From contig NZ_LVYD01000124.1 of assembly GCF_002077945.1 (NCBI RefSeq), forward strand, positions 434,001 to 498,000: DNA of 64,000 bases, in the 5' to 3' direction. The notes beneath the pieces are model-generated. The model had not been told where the DNA came from. It worked only from the letters and a program-made list of their open reading frames with translations, and did not search any database. Source of the stretch: Niastella vici. GTDB lineage: Bacteria > Bacteroidota > Bacteroidia > Chitinophagales > Chitinophagaceae. The translations under genes and the position numbers were made by a program. Shown here piece after piece: positions 37,301 to 45,039 of the stretch (position 1 is the first letter of the stretch; every line of letters begins with the position of its first letter).

Positions 37301-37962
37301 GATCTGATAGAAATCATTTTATCCAATGGGCGAACATTTCGTCCCAATTCATTGGCTATTCCATGCCTGAACTTTGTTGTTATATCATTACGCAGCCGCA
37401 CGGCGATACTCTCTTTGTCAACCTCACCCATACTACTAATCTGTTTCAATACCTCCGATCTTTGCTCATCGTTGCCATCCATAAGCGTTATGAATACCTG
37501 GTCAAATTTGGACACATGGTCATCCTGTTTCCCAGGCAAGCCAATTGCCTTTAACAGGTCACGGATAAACTGTTCTGATAGGCTGGTGAGATTTACATAT
37601 CTGAAATCAGCAAACAGCCGATCTGCTTCTAAATAAGCATCTGCCTGCGGCTCACCGATAAGGACCGGAATAATTTCTTTTTTTGCATCCTGCGCCAGCT
37701 TTACCAAACGCAAATGATTTGGTCCCCATCCCAAGGTACCAAGGCAAACTATTATTTTTCTGGCCAGATGCATGTGATACTCTTCACCTTCTTCTATTTT
37801 CTGACCAAATTGCACATCTTTTCTCCAAAAGAAGGTAGTATAGCCTCGCTCTTCAAGAATATTGACAATCCTTTCTACATATTTAAATTCCTCTTCCTTA
37901 TACAAAAAAAGAACATCCACTTGCCCTTTAGGCTGATCTGAAAGTATTGTTTCGCTTTGCAT
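34327..37962 (-). CDS. TIR-like / helical-repeat / KAP P-loop NTPase membrane protein (candidate anti-phage defence)
   Basis: 1211 residues. Residues about 14-145 read as a TIR-type domain (VDVLFLYKEEEFKYVERIVNIL, TFFWRKDVQFGQKIEEG, IIVCLGTLGWGP, EIIPVLIGEP). The Glu expected after the GP motif in NAD-cleaving TIRs is not evident (GPNHLRLVKLA). Residues 150-445 are HEAT-like helices. The KAP NTPase follows: Walker A GKWGSGKS 491-498, FNAWHY 532-537, coiled coil about 565-630, two membrane helices (about 683-702 and 710-733), second coiled coil about 740-815, Walker B RIILYIDDLDRCPP from 863. The C-terminal part is helical with a Gln/Asn/Gly-rich insert. KAP NTPases include phage-exclusion proteins. 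It is monocistronic and AT-richer than its neighbours. Confidence 0.85.
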   Translation of the reverse strand: MQSETILSDQPKGQVDVLFLYKEEEFKYVERIVNILEERGYTTFFWRKDVQFGQKIEEGEEYHMHLARKIIVCLGTLGWGPNHLRLVKLAQDAKKEIIPVLIGEPQADAYLEADRLFADFRYVNLTSLSEQFIRDLLKAIGLPGKQDDHVSKFDQVFITLMDGNDEQRSEVLKQISSMGEVDKESIAVRLRNDITTKFRHGIANELGRNVRPLDKMISIRSWMLSALICTGAERKENKEMLLEHLMSDIEPDVTIQYWLLAGLYREKVTYLQAAIDQLKFQESPGSLMMMFVLAIQSSENIESHFAECLQQDEFLPRWKVLRILRIVPMPRLAKSVVRLIRELMPAQPLAYDALNALTNPEMAKAAVPYITELITINGFVDRLIGVVNFSDAGTMYRLAWVLFVLPDIEVDQALNAARSNNEFRLSANGLKRILRNYRTRKVSPVSAIAGYASDSIDPKKDYLNITNDVKNLSAVMLAKDINPPLAIGLFGKWGSGKSFFMHALREEVKTVKKIYNEDPLSPFHTKIVEVEFNAWHYLDTNLLASLAHNIFKTLAGFVIPHMSEKEQVENLQKQIDNKKKEQQDIEDLKQIQISQLEEKETELKRLEHQRLTRIVELKEINLNDIEEMLDKEQNEKLAQSIKEIGLPATRKSIHDLDNILQDAKTVRGTINNLFLSVINSPNRTVIIVLLVLLLVGIPMLGWVLKDWLTHALAAVTAFLAGITTVVSGIAVILKNGLNKVKAGIKTIEASKKSVEEVIERKKEVATERENELKVDIDTLQKDIAEKKRTIEQANSGIVALEEKLRSFYEERSLSTFLKDRCGSVDYLKHLGIISTIREDFRLLQEKMNSKATIPHLEYKQVDRIILYIDDLDRCPPNKVLEVLQAVHLLLAYPLFVVVVGVDPKWLIRSLEASYLTFEKENNGKVNSELFMGTPHDFLEKIFQVPFGLEPMNEEGFNIMMNALLSPEISTNQQIQEPQETRQATNPNSPGSDSQGNNRPDAGIQNIIGSGNVSDANTQIDTLAGKQTKVDKEEEYELIEEALRIKEWETKFAAELFPFITSPRSAKRFTNIYRLLKAGVPAEELSTFEGTAEIAGEFQLPMFLLALLIGFPAQCGEIFTIFLINAEQQKNIAKAFERKTLIRLLDEKSERLAPHINQIISVQSFPGNAEVVKKWVPKVARFSYDFFTFNAKMQYKTLEGGGSNLYDMKSSM

Positions 37963-38111
37963 AGATGAAGGGGATAATTGAAGCTTCTTAAAATAGCTGG
38001 AAGTTATTAGGAATTAGGCGAATTGAACACCGTTTTTTCACCCTTTTTACCAATTGGAGAACAGGATCAGTTGCCAACATCTATCAGAATGTTTATTCGA
38101 TTTTACATCGT

Positions 38112-39119
38112 TTATTTCGCCAATCCATCTGCTTCTACAATGGCATCGGCAAACGCTTTTGGTGCTTCCAGCGGTAGATCGTGACCAATGCCGCCAGTAA
38201 TGGTATGATGCGCATACTTCCCGGTAAACTTTGCTTTATAAGCTGCAGGATCAGGATGCGGCGCCCCATTGGCATCGCCTTCCAACGTAACTGTTGGTAC
38301 GGTAATAGCCGGTGCGCCCGCCAGCTTCTTCTCCAACTCATTGTACCGGGCTTCTCCTATAGCAAGGCCAAGCCGCCAACGGTAATTATGAATTACGATG
38401 GCCACATGATCGGGATTATCGAATGAAGCAGCTGCCTGTGTATAAGTAGCCTCATCAAAATGCCATTGAGGAGAAGCCGTTTGCCAGATCAGTTTGTTAA
38501 AGTCACGGCGGTTGGCTTCATATCCCTTTTGGCCGCGCTCAGTGGCAAAGTAAAACTGGTACCACCACGACTGTTCTGCTTTGGGCGATAAGGGCGCTTT
38601 GTTTGCCTGCTGACTGCCGATGAGGTAACCGCTCACCGACACCAGGGCCTTCACGCGTTGGGGCCATAAAGCCGCCACTATATCGGCCGTACGGGCGCCC
38701 CAGTCGAAACCGCCCAAAACGGCTTTATCAATCCTGAGGGCGTTCATGAATTCAATTACATCCATTGCCAGGGCAGCTTGTTGTCCGTTGCGCGGGGTGT
38801 TGGCATCTAGAAAACGGGTGGAACCATAGCCACGTAGGTAAGGCACCAGCACCCTGTACCCTTTAGCCGCCAGCAGCGTGGCCACTTCTGTATAACTGTG
38901 AATGTCATAAGGCCAGCCATGCAATAAAATAACGGGTTCACCGGTGGAAGGGCCCACTTCTGCGTACCCGATATCGAGTACACCTGCTTTTATTTGTTTG
39001 ATGTTATCAAAGGAGGTGCTTTGCGCCTGTACGTTTTGGGTTCCGCTCAACAGCACTGCGAAAAGCAGTAAGGCGAGGGTGAATAACCGGCGGAGATCTA
39101 TGATAGTATTCTGTTTCAT
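38112..39119 (-). CDS. Secreted alpha/beta hydrolase (epoxide-hydrolase/haloalkane-dehalogenase type)
   Basis: 335 residues with a signal peptide (about 1-32, ending NVQAQ). Family motifs: oxyanion-hole HGWP in VILLHGWPYDIHSYTEV, the nucleophile elbow GGFDWGARTAD (Asp as nucleophile, as in epoxide hydrolases), a cap region 170-250, and a C-terminal His in TGGIGHDLPLEAP. The Asp nucleophile points to epoxide hydrolase/dehalogenase rather than esterase. It lies just downstream of a DoxX gene on the same strand, so possibly an operon. Confidence 0.88.
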   Translation of the reverse strand: MKQNTIIDLRRLFTLALLLFAVLLSGTQNVQAQSTSFDNIKQIKAGVLDIGYAEVGPSTGEPVILLHGWPYDIHSYTEVATLLAAKGYRVLVPYLRGYGSTRFLDANTPRNGQQAALAMDVIEFMNALRIDKAVLGGFDWGARTADIVAALWPQRVKALVSVSGYLIGSQQANKAPLSPKAEQSWWYQFYFATERGQKGYEANRRDFNKLIWQTASPQWHFDEATYTQAAASFDNPDHVAIVIHNYRWRLGLAIGEARYNELEKKLAGAPAITVPTVTLEGDANGAPHPDPAAYKAKFTGKYAHHTITGGIGHDLPLEAPKAFADAIVEADGLAK

Positions 39120-39133
39120 ATTATTATAGTTAT

Positions 39134-39526
39134 TTAGTTTGTAGCAATCATTGTTTGTGCTGGATATAATTTCCGGAACATGCTATAGGTCACTGTTACC
39201 ATCAGGAAAGCAATAATGGCATCGATGGTTGCCGCAAAGCCAAGCACGCTAAATTTGGAGAAGAAGGCAAACAGGATATCGAAAAATACGCCGGCAAAAA
39301 CCCATTCTTTCAACCGGAGTAATTTGTTCGGGATCAACAACACTGCCACGCCCGATAATTTAGCTACGCCAAGTATATAAATGAAATGCGCCGGGTATCC
39401 TAATTGTAAAGTAATGTTCCATACAAGGGGGTTCTTTGTTAATTCGCAAATGCCGCTGGTGCCAAACCATAATGAGGTTAAAACGATGCCTGTCCAATAA
39501 ATGATCTTTGCTGTTGTTGGTTTCAT
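39134..39526 (-). CDS. DoxX family membrane protein
   Basis: About 130 residues starting MKPTTAKIIYW; a TTG start would add 11 residues. Four hydrophobic helices, with GYPAHFIYILGVAKLSGVAVLLIP typical of DoxX-like proteins. The role is uncertain (thiol/quinone-linked redox in the family). It lies upstream of the alpha/beta hydrolase with a 14-base gap. Confidence 0.82.
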   Translation of the reverse strand: MKPTTAKIIYWTGIVLTSLWFGTSGICELTKNPLVWNITLQLGYPAHFIYILGVAKLSGVAVLLIPNKLLRLKEWVFAGVFFDILFAFFSKFSVLGFAATIDAIIAFLMVTVTYSMFRKLYPAQTMIATN

Positions 39527-39883
39527 AAACTGATTGTTTTGTGTTATTTGATGACTCAAAGATGCAACGCATCAACCCGCTGGCGAAGGACATTGCCGCG
39601 AGTTAGGCGAATTAAGGGGCAGGTTAGACAAATCCAATAGTGAAACATTGCTACCGTTCAGTAACGCCCGTTTTTTGGGTCAACTGCTGTTTAAGCATTT
39701 TCCATTGAGACAGGAGAAGATGGCTTCTCACAGGAAACGCTCCAGGACTTAGTTTCAGCATTAAAAATAATTCGGGGAATATAATTATTATGACCAAAAT
39801 CATGACCAAGCTCATTAAAATGATTGATTACCCTCATTTTTTTTGGCGCATTTACGAGCGAAATTAGTGTCAAATTAATCATT
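39527..39883. other. AT-rich intergenic region
   Basis: No gene is firmly supported. A 63-codon minus-strand frame (39882-39691) starts at an ATG abutting the plus-strand ORF at 39884, but it resembles no family I know. No clear terminator or promoter was found. Confidence 0.4.
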
Positions 39884-40075
39884 ATGAGTCAGCTGGCATA
39901 TTCCCGTAGGACAATTGTAAGAAAACAGGCAGCCCCTGTAATTCCTATTCATGTTGGCAAAAAAGTGGAAAGCACCAAACAACATGAAAATGGGTCAAAA
40001 GAAAGTGCCAAACATGATATTCCATTATTTTATAACAGGCCAATATTCAAAGCTAAAAAGCATGATCCGCTGTAA
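39884..40075 (+). CDS. Small basic hypothetical protein
   Basis: 63 residues from the ATG at 39884 (MSQLAYSRRT); a longer reading from 39824 adds a hydrophobic stretch. It is rich in Lys, His and Ser and has no domain I recognise. It could be a genuine small protein or chance. T-runs follow near 40120 and 40165. Confidence 0.35.
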   Translation: MSQLAYSRRTIVRKQAAPVIPIHVGKKVESTKQHENGSKESAKHDIPLFYNRPIFKAKKHDPL

Positions 40076-40203
40076 TTAGTGCTGCGGATCTCGTATTAAG
40101 ATCACCTTACATACGGGCCCTTTTTTGAACAAAAAATTGACATTCTCCGCTGTTATTCGGCCCTTTTTTTGTAATCTCGAAGTCAGGCAAATTACAACTA
40201 ACA

Positions 40204-40794
40204 ATGACTGAAGAGATCATCCAATCAATACCCTCTTTTTACTGGTCAATACAAAAAGAAACTACGGAAAGTGGTTTTACGATGGCTAGCGATATGCTCA
40301 CCTGTTCTTTATTAAGAACATTGGCTGCCTGCAAACCGGCCGGCAAATTCCTGGAGCTGGGCACAGGTACCGGGCTTTCAACAGCGTGGATACTTGACGG
40401 TATGGACAGCCATTCAACCCTGACCTCGATCGACAATGACCAAACATTTTTGTCAATTGCCGGTAAATACCTGGCTCATGACCAACGGTTAAACCTCATT
40501 CATACCGATGGTGAGGAATGGGTAAGGAACAATGCAGACCAAAAATTCGATTATATTTTTGCCGACACCTGGCATGGTAAATACCTGTTGTTAGATGAGG
40601 TGCTGGAGATGCTGAATGTGGGAGCTCTGTACATTGTTGATGATATGTTACCACAACCAAACTGGCCCGAAGGGCATGCCGAAAAAGCAACCCGGTTCGT
40701 GCAATATCTCGAAAGCAGGATCGACCTGGTGCTAACAAAGCAACACTGGGCAACCGGCATCATCATTGCCGTAAAAAAACAGGGCGGCATGTAA
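40204..40794 (+). CDS. Class I SAM-dependent O-methyltransferase-like protein
   Basis: 196 residues. SAM-binding motif I FLELGTGTGLSTAWIL (about 52-67), acidic end of strand 2 LTSIDND, FDYIFADTWHGKYLL (motif for strand 4) and GALYIVDDMLPQPNWP. The layout matches the O-methyltransferase family 3/24 core. Substrate unknown. It is 40 bases upstream of the AraC-type regulator on the same strand. Confidence 0.85.
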   Translation: MTEEIIQSIPSFYWSIQKETTESGFTMASDMLTCSLLRTLAACKPAGKFLELGTGTGLSTAWILDGMDSHSTLTSIDNDQTFLSIAGKYLAHDQRLNLIHTDGEEWVRNNADQKFDYIFADTWHGKYLLLDEVLEMLNVGALYIVDDMLPQPNWPEGHAEKATRFVQYLESRIDLVLTKQHWATGIIIAVKKQGGM

Positions 40795-40834
40795 AAAGAG
40801 TATCTTTGCGCATTCCTTAATAATACAGGGACCC

Positions 40835-41605
40835 ATGAAAGTCAGCAACCTTTTACCAGGTGAAAAGATCAGCCAGTATGTTGAAAGGATACTGGTCATT
40901 GAGGAAGTGCTGGTCACCAATCCTTTCACGTTGCCGCTGTATGCCAATGGAGCCCCCACCCTTTTATTTCAAACGGCAAAAGGACTTATTAAGAACAATA
41001 GCAATAACCTCACCTTGTTCGGGCAAACCGTTTTTCCCGATACGCTTACCATTCGTGATAACTTTACGCTGATCGCTTATTTCTTCAAACCCTTCGCGTT
41101 GTATTCCCTGTTCGGTGTTTCGGCCCAGGAGCTCACCAACAGTCCCATCGACCTGAACTTATTGTCACCGGCCAAAACCCGGGCATTGCAGGAACAGTTG
41201 CTGAATGCCGGTACCACCGAAAAAATGATTGCCCTGCTCAATGAGTATGTGTTCAGCCTCATCACCAAAACCACTGTCGATTGCCAGCTTATAAGGTTCG
41301 CCACCCTTACCATTGTACAAAACGCATCCAAAGACGCGCTGTTGAAAGTGCAGCATGAACTGCATATTACCGAGCGCACTTTTCAGCGGCATTTTGAAAA
41401 GAACATCGGCGTGGCGCCCAACCTGTTCCGGCGTATTTCGCAATTCAATAATGCCTTTCAGCAATTGAACGGCAGGCAATTCAAAAAACTCAGCGACATC
41501 GCCTTTGCCAATGGCTATGCCGACCAAAGCCATTATATCAGGGCTTTTAAGGAATTCACCGGTATTACCCCAAAAGATTACCTGAAATTCGGCCAAAGCG
41601 AATAA
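40835..41605 (+). CDS. AraC family transcriptional regulator
   Basis: 256 residues. The N-terminal sensor domain (about 1-130) resembles the DUF6597-type cupin-like domain (LPGEKISQYVERILVIEE, LFGQTVFPDTL). The C-terminal AraC HTH (about 160-255) has VQHELHITERTFQRHFEKNIGVAPNLFRRISQFNNAF and DIAFANGYADQSHYIRAFKEFTGITPKDYLK. It probably controls the adjacent methyltransferase or VOC gene. Confidence 0.9.
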   Translation: MKVSNLLPGEKISQYVERILVIEEVLVTNPFTLPLYANGAPTLLFQTAKGLIKNNSNNLTLFGQTVFPDTLTIRDNFTLIAYFFKPFALYSLFGVSAQELTNSPIDLNLLSPAKTRALQEQLLNAGTTEKMIALLNEYVFSLITKTTVDCQLIRFATLTIVQNASKDALLKVQHELHITERTFQRHFEKNIGVAPNLFRRISQFNNAFQQLNGRQFKKLSDIAFANGYADQSHYIRAFKEFTGITPKDYLKFGQSE

Positions 41606-41680
41606 TGTCGGCTTTGTTCTATTCCAGCACTCCCCGGTGCCGTTTCTTTGTGGTATCAATCAAACAAAAAAACAAAGAAC

Positions 41681-42106
41681 ATGACTAATCAAATTTATCC
41701 CTGTTTGTGGTTCGATGGACAAGCGCAGGCTGCTGCTAAATTCTATTGCGCTGTATTTAAAAATTCGAAGATCACAGCCGACAACCAGATGGTGGTGACA
41801 TTTGAACTGAACGGAAAGAAATTTATGGGTTTGAATGCGGGCCCGCAGTTTACATTCAATGAGGCTGTTTCTTTTGTTGTGGATTGCGAAACCCAGGAAG
41901 AGATCGATTACTATTGGGAAAAATTAACCGCGAACGGGGGCAGTGAAGGCCAGTGCGGCTGGTTAAAAGATCAGTTTGGCGTTAGCTGGCAAATTGTACC
42001 TGCTATTTTACCAAAGCTGTTAAGCGATCCGGCCAAAGCACAAAAGGTAATACAGGTGTACATGCAAATGAAAAAGTTTGATATTGAAAAACTTGAAAAT
42101 GCCTGA
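41681..42106 (+). CDS. VOC family protein (PhnB/3-dmu-9_3-mt type)
   Basis: 141 residues from the ATG at 41681. The pattern IYPCLWFDGQAQAAAKFYCAVFKNSKI, FMGLNAGPQFTFNEAVSFVVDCETQEEIDYYWEKLTANGG and CGWLKDQFGVSWQIVPAILPKLL is that of PhnB-like VOC proteins, which are small metal-binding dimers. Function is unspecified. It is followed by a strong terminator. Confidence 0.9.
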   Translation: MTNQIYPCLWFDGQAQAAAKFYCAVFKNSKITADNQMVVTFELNGKKFMGLNAGPQFTFNEAVSFVVDCETQEEIDYYWEKLTANGGSEGQCGWLKDQFGVSWQIVPAILPKLLSDPAKAQKVIQVYMQMKKFDIEKLENA

Positions 42107-42133
42107 GTAACGCAACTGCACGATATATAACAG

Positions 42134-42161
42134 GGAGATGCCATATGCATCTCCTTTTTTT
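42134..42161 (+). terminator. Terminator after the VOC gene
   Basis: GGAGATGC-CATAT-GCATCTCC followed by seven T. Confidence 0.9.
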
Positions 42162-42261
42162 ATCCCTTTAATTTTCCCCACTGTCAGTATTTGCTATTCT
42201 TTTCCTGTCCTTACCAGTTGGCTGCCGCCAGTCGATCCTTAACACATATAAAACCAATCAT

Positions 42262-43428
42262 ATGAAAGTTTCACAACACCTCAAAGCGGGGATCATTCCC
42301 ATACTAACACTCGCCTTATCGGCCTGTGGCAAAAAGGAATTGAACCAGACGCCGGATACTCTTTCCGCCAAAAACGGCAACAGAATAGCAGCCGTTGAAA
42401 GCAGTACACCACCCACAAAAGCAGAAGCCCTGCTGGCCATGCAGTGCTATAACAACGCATTCTACCAACAGTATGGCACATACGGGCCATCGTATAAAGC
42501 CTATTATTATTCTGATGTAACCCATACCGGCCGCATGGATTTCTGGCGGCAGGCCGAAGCCATAGAAACCCTCATTGACGCCTATACCGTCAATAACGAT
42601 ACCGACCTGCGCAATAAATTCGTATACCTGTACAACGGCATGCGCGATAACTGGGGCTTACTATGGTCATCGAACAGCTATAATGACGATGTGATCTGGG
42701 GCGCACTGATGTGCATACGGGCATTCAGGATCACCAATGACGGCGGCATGAAAGATATGGCAAAAAATAACTTCGACCTGGTATGGTCCCGGGCCTGGGA
42801 TACCAACCTCGGTGGCGGGTTGTGGTGGACAACAGGCAAAACAACCAAGAACGCCTGTGTAAATGCCCCGGCTGCCATTTGCGCCATCTACCTGTACCAG
42901 GCAACCGGCGATGCCGGTTACCTCACCAAAGCCAAACAGCTGGTAGACTGGATGGTGAGTAAATTGTATGCAAGCGGTTCGGGCGCAGTAGCTGGCGCCA
43001 TGAATGCAGCCGGCACCATCACCGAAGGCACCCGCACTTATACACAAGGTACTTTTATAGGCGCCTGCAACCTGTTGCACACGTATTACCCATCAAATAA
43101 TTACCTCACTATGGCGGCTAAAGCCATGGATTATACGAAAAACAATATGTGCAATGCCGCCGGACTGCTTCCCGATGAATATGATACTGACGACTGCCAG
43201 GGCTTTAAAGCCATTTTTGCCCGCTGGGCCTGCCAGTTTGTACGCGACCGGGGTTATCAGGGCACCTATGCCAACTGGCTTAATTACAATGCACAACAAG
43301 CCTGGCAATACCGCAACAGCAGCGGCCTTATGTGGGGGCAATGGTGGCGCAGAACCCCCGACAGTTACGTGAATTCTTTTGAAACCACCTGTGGCGCGTC
43401 GATGATGAACGGGGTCTGGCTTTTTTAA
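42262..43428 (+). CDS. Glycoside hydrolase family 76 lipoprotein (alpha-1,6-mannanase-like)
   Basis: 388 residues. Lipobox LALSAC (Cys22). Catalytic Asp-Asp of GH76 is seen as YNDDVIWGALMCIRAF (Asp142-Asp143). Other (alpha/alpha)6 barrel features include RMDFWRQAEAIETLIDAY, GGGLWWTTGKTTKNACVNAPAAICAIYLY and DDCQGFKAIFARWACQFV. It probably cleaves alpha-mannan at the cell surface. No SusCD pair is directly attached. Confidence 0.9.
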   Translation: MKVSQHLKAGIIPILTLALSACGKKELNQTPDTLSAKNGNRIAAVESSTPPTKAEALLAMQCYNNAFYQQYGTYGPSYKAYYYSDVTHTGRMDFWRQAEAIETLIDAYTVNNDTDLRNKFVYLYNGMRDNWGLLWSSNSYNDDVIWGALMCIRAFRITNDGGMKDMAKNNFDLVWSRAWDTNLGGGLWWTTGKTTKNACVNAPAAICAIYLYQATGDAGYLTKAKQLVDWMVSKLYASGSGAVAGAMNAAGTITEGTRTYTQGTFIGACNLLHTYYPSNNYLTMAAKAMDYTKNNMCNAAGLLPDEYDTDDCQGFKAIFARWACQFVRDRGYQGTYANWLNYNAQQAWQYRNSSGLMWGQWWRRTPDSYVNSFETTCGASMMNGVWLF

Positions 43429-43453
43429 CCCCCGCCTATGATACTTACCGGCC

Positions 43454-43475
43454 ATTCTTCGACTTCGCTCAGAAT
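43454..43475 (-). repeat. REP-like element (inverted copy of 3716-3735)
   Basis: CTTCGACTTCGCTCA core with ATTCT/AGAAT arms; the reverse complement contains TGAGCGAAGTCGAAG as at 3716-3735. Confidence 0.6.
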
Positions 43476-43481
43476 AAAAAA

Positions 43482-43503
43482 CCCTCCCGATGCATCGGGA
43501 GGG
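43482..43503. terminator. Bidirectional terminator
   Basis: A 22-bp perfect palindrome (CCCTCCCGATG/CATCGGGAGGG) with an A-run before and an A-rich side after, between converging GH76 and GH18 genes. Confidence 0.85.
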
Positions 43504-43538
43504 TAAAAATTAACCATATCAAAGATAATAAATCCTCA

Positions 43539-44909
43539 TTAAGCAGGCTGTAGCTCACCTACCGGCACCTGTGCATAGCTCACTGATAATTCTGCCACCA
43601 CCAGTGTCATAGTTCCCTGTACGGTGGGCACCTGAATGGTGGAACCATTGAATGCCGCAATACATTGGTTTTGTTGTGCGGTATAAGAAAAGGCGGTCTT
43701 GTTTGTAACGTTATTCATTGTACCAAAGGGACCATAAACCTGACCTGCCTTTGTTTTAATGGTAAGTTGTACCACCACATTCCATCCATACCAGGTGCCT
43801 GTATAACCCGACACCTGAGTTATAACGTCACCGGTATTGATGTTGATAGCATTACTACCGCCACCGTTACCGCCATGTTGCAACAACGCCAACGTGCCCG
43901 GGTTACCATTAAAACTACCGGTACAGGTTGCCTGCACCGCATCAATTACATCGCCGCTACGTATAATAAGATTGGCAAGCAGCGGATTGTTTACCCTGGC
44001 CACAATGGCGCCGTCGTTAAAGACGCCGCCAGCCTTTTTATACGCCAACTGGTACAACAGTATTTGCTGGCTTTGTTCATAAATATAGTTACCTGAATTG
44101 AGCCGCCATTGGCCAATATTGTTGTAGATGTATTGCTGATTGTTGTAGCTGAAACCAGCCAACGCCTCAGCGTTTGCCTGATTGGCCGTTTGTTGGTTCG
44201 ATTCAAACTTTGCGCCATAACCCAGTAATTGGGGCATGATGCCAATACCTGTATAGTCGGTTGGGAAGGTAAACCCGGAATAATTCTGCAGGGTGATCAA
44301 ATCAAAGCAGGTATTTACGGTTGTTACATCCAGGTTCCCCACTTCGGCGGGGCACATGGTGAGGTACATATAGGTACTGTTTGTATTGAAAGCGCTGCGG
44401 ATGGCCTTGAACAGCATGGCGAATTGAGCCTGGGAGATATTGGTAGAAAAGGCCCCTTCCCAGTCAATATCCAGCCCATTTATTAGCATGGTCTGCAGAT
44501 AATTTTTTACGTTTGAAGCAAAATTGGTCACCTGCGCAGGCCATTGCTGCTGGTTGCCTGAAAAGATCTGCGCCAGGTTATCATCGTTATAGTTCAAAGT
44601 AGCCAGTATTTTGATACCAGCGTTTTGAGCCTTCGCGTCGAAAATAGTGTACTCGAGATACTGCTGCGTGGTTGAACCGTCGGCATGAACGGCATTTTTA
44701 TTCCCGATCTCAATGGTATAAAACCCTTTTCCATCGGGCACTACAGTGAAGAAGCAGATAAACAGCATGTCGGTACTGGCGTATACCTGGTTATGCACGA
44801 GCGACTGGTAACAACTGTTGAAAGATGTATAACCGGTTCCTGCCGGTTCATCTTCATCGAGGTAGATCCATGTGTTGACGCTTTTTGAAGGAATGTTGGG
44901 GGAAGTCAT
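43539..44909 (-). CDS. GH18 chitinase-like domain fused to a jacalin-like lectin domain
   Basis: 456 residues. The GH18 barrel has the catalytic DxxDxDxE region as INGLDIDWEGAF (DIDWE at 147-151, Glu151 acid). LTMCPAEVG and LITLQNYSGF lie on later strands. The C-terminal part (about 320-450: IIRSGDVIDAVQATC, GNGGGSNAININTGDVITQVSGYTGTWYG) is jacalin-like. No signal peptide is visible (MTSPNIPSKSV), so it may be released by lysis or a contractile/toxin system, or act inside. The specificity (chitinase or endoglycosidase) is unresolved. Confidence 0.85.
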   Translation of the reverse strand: MTSPNIPSKSVNTWIYLDEDEPAGTGYTSFNSCYQSLVHNQVYASTDMLFICFFTVVPDGKGFYTIEIGNKNAVHADGSTTQQYLEYTIFDAKAQNAGIKILATLNYNDDNLAQIFSGNQQQWPAQVTNFASNVKNYLQTMLINGLDIDWEGAFSTNISQAQFAMLFKAIRSAFNTNSTYMYLTMCPAEVGNLDVTTVNTCFDLITLQNYSGFTFPTDYTGIGIMPQLLGYGAKFESNQQTANQANAEALAGFSYNNQQYIYNNIGQWRLNSGNYIYEQSQQILLYQLAYKKAGGVFNDGAIVARVNNPLLANLIIRSGDVIDAVQATCTGSFNGNPGTLALLQHGGNGGGSNAININTGDVITQVSGYTGTWYGWNVVVQLTIKTKAGQVYGPFGTMNNVTNKTAFSYTAQQNQCIAAFNGSTIQVPTVQGTMTLVVAELSVSYAQVPVGELQPA

Positions 44910-45039
44910 AATAAAATGGTTTAATAGTTACAAGGAGGCGTCAAATATAGTTTTTGGCTGGTTAAATAGCCGGTAACAAACGCTTAACTTAAAAAAGCGG
45001 GTTTTAACGATAGGTAAAAGCTACCTTAATAAGATTAAT

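Noticed and set aside
34327-37962. Catalytically active TIR NADase
   Set aside because: The Glu usually found after the GP motif is not evident by eye, so activity cannot be claimed; the domain assignment is kept as TIR-like.
39691-39882. 63-codon minus-strand ORF as a gene
   Set aside because: No recognisable family, and it abuts the start of another weak ORF; left unannotated as CDS.
43665-44486. Plus-strand frames of up to 143 codons opposite the GH18-jacalin gene
   Set aside because: Antisense shadows of a gene with clear domain motifs.
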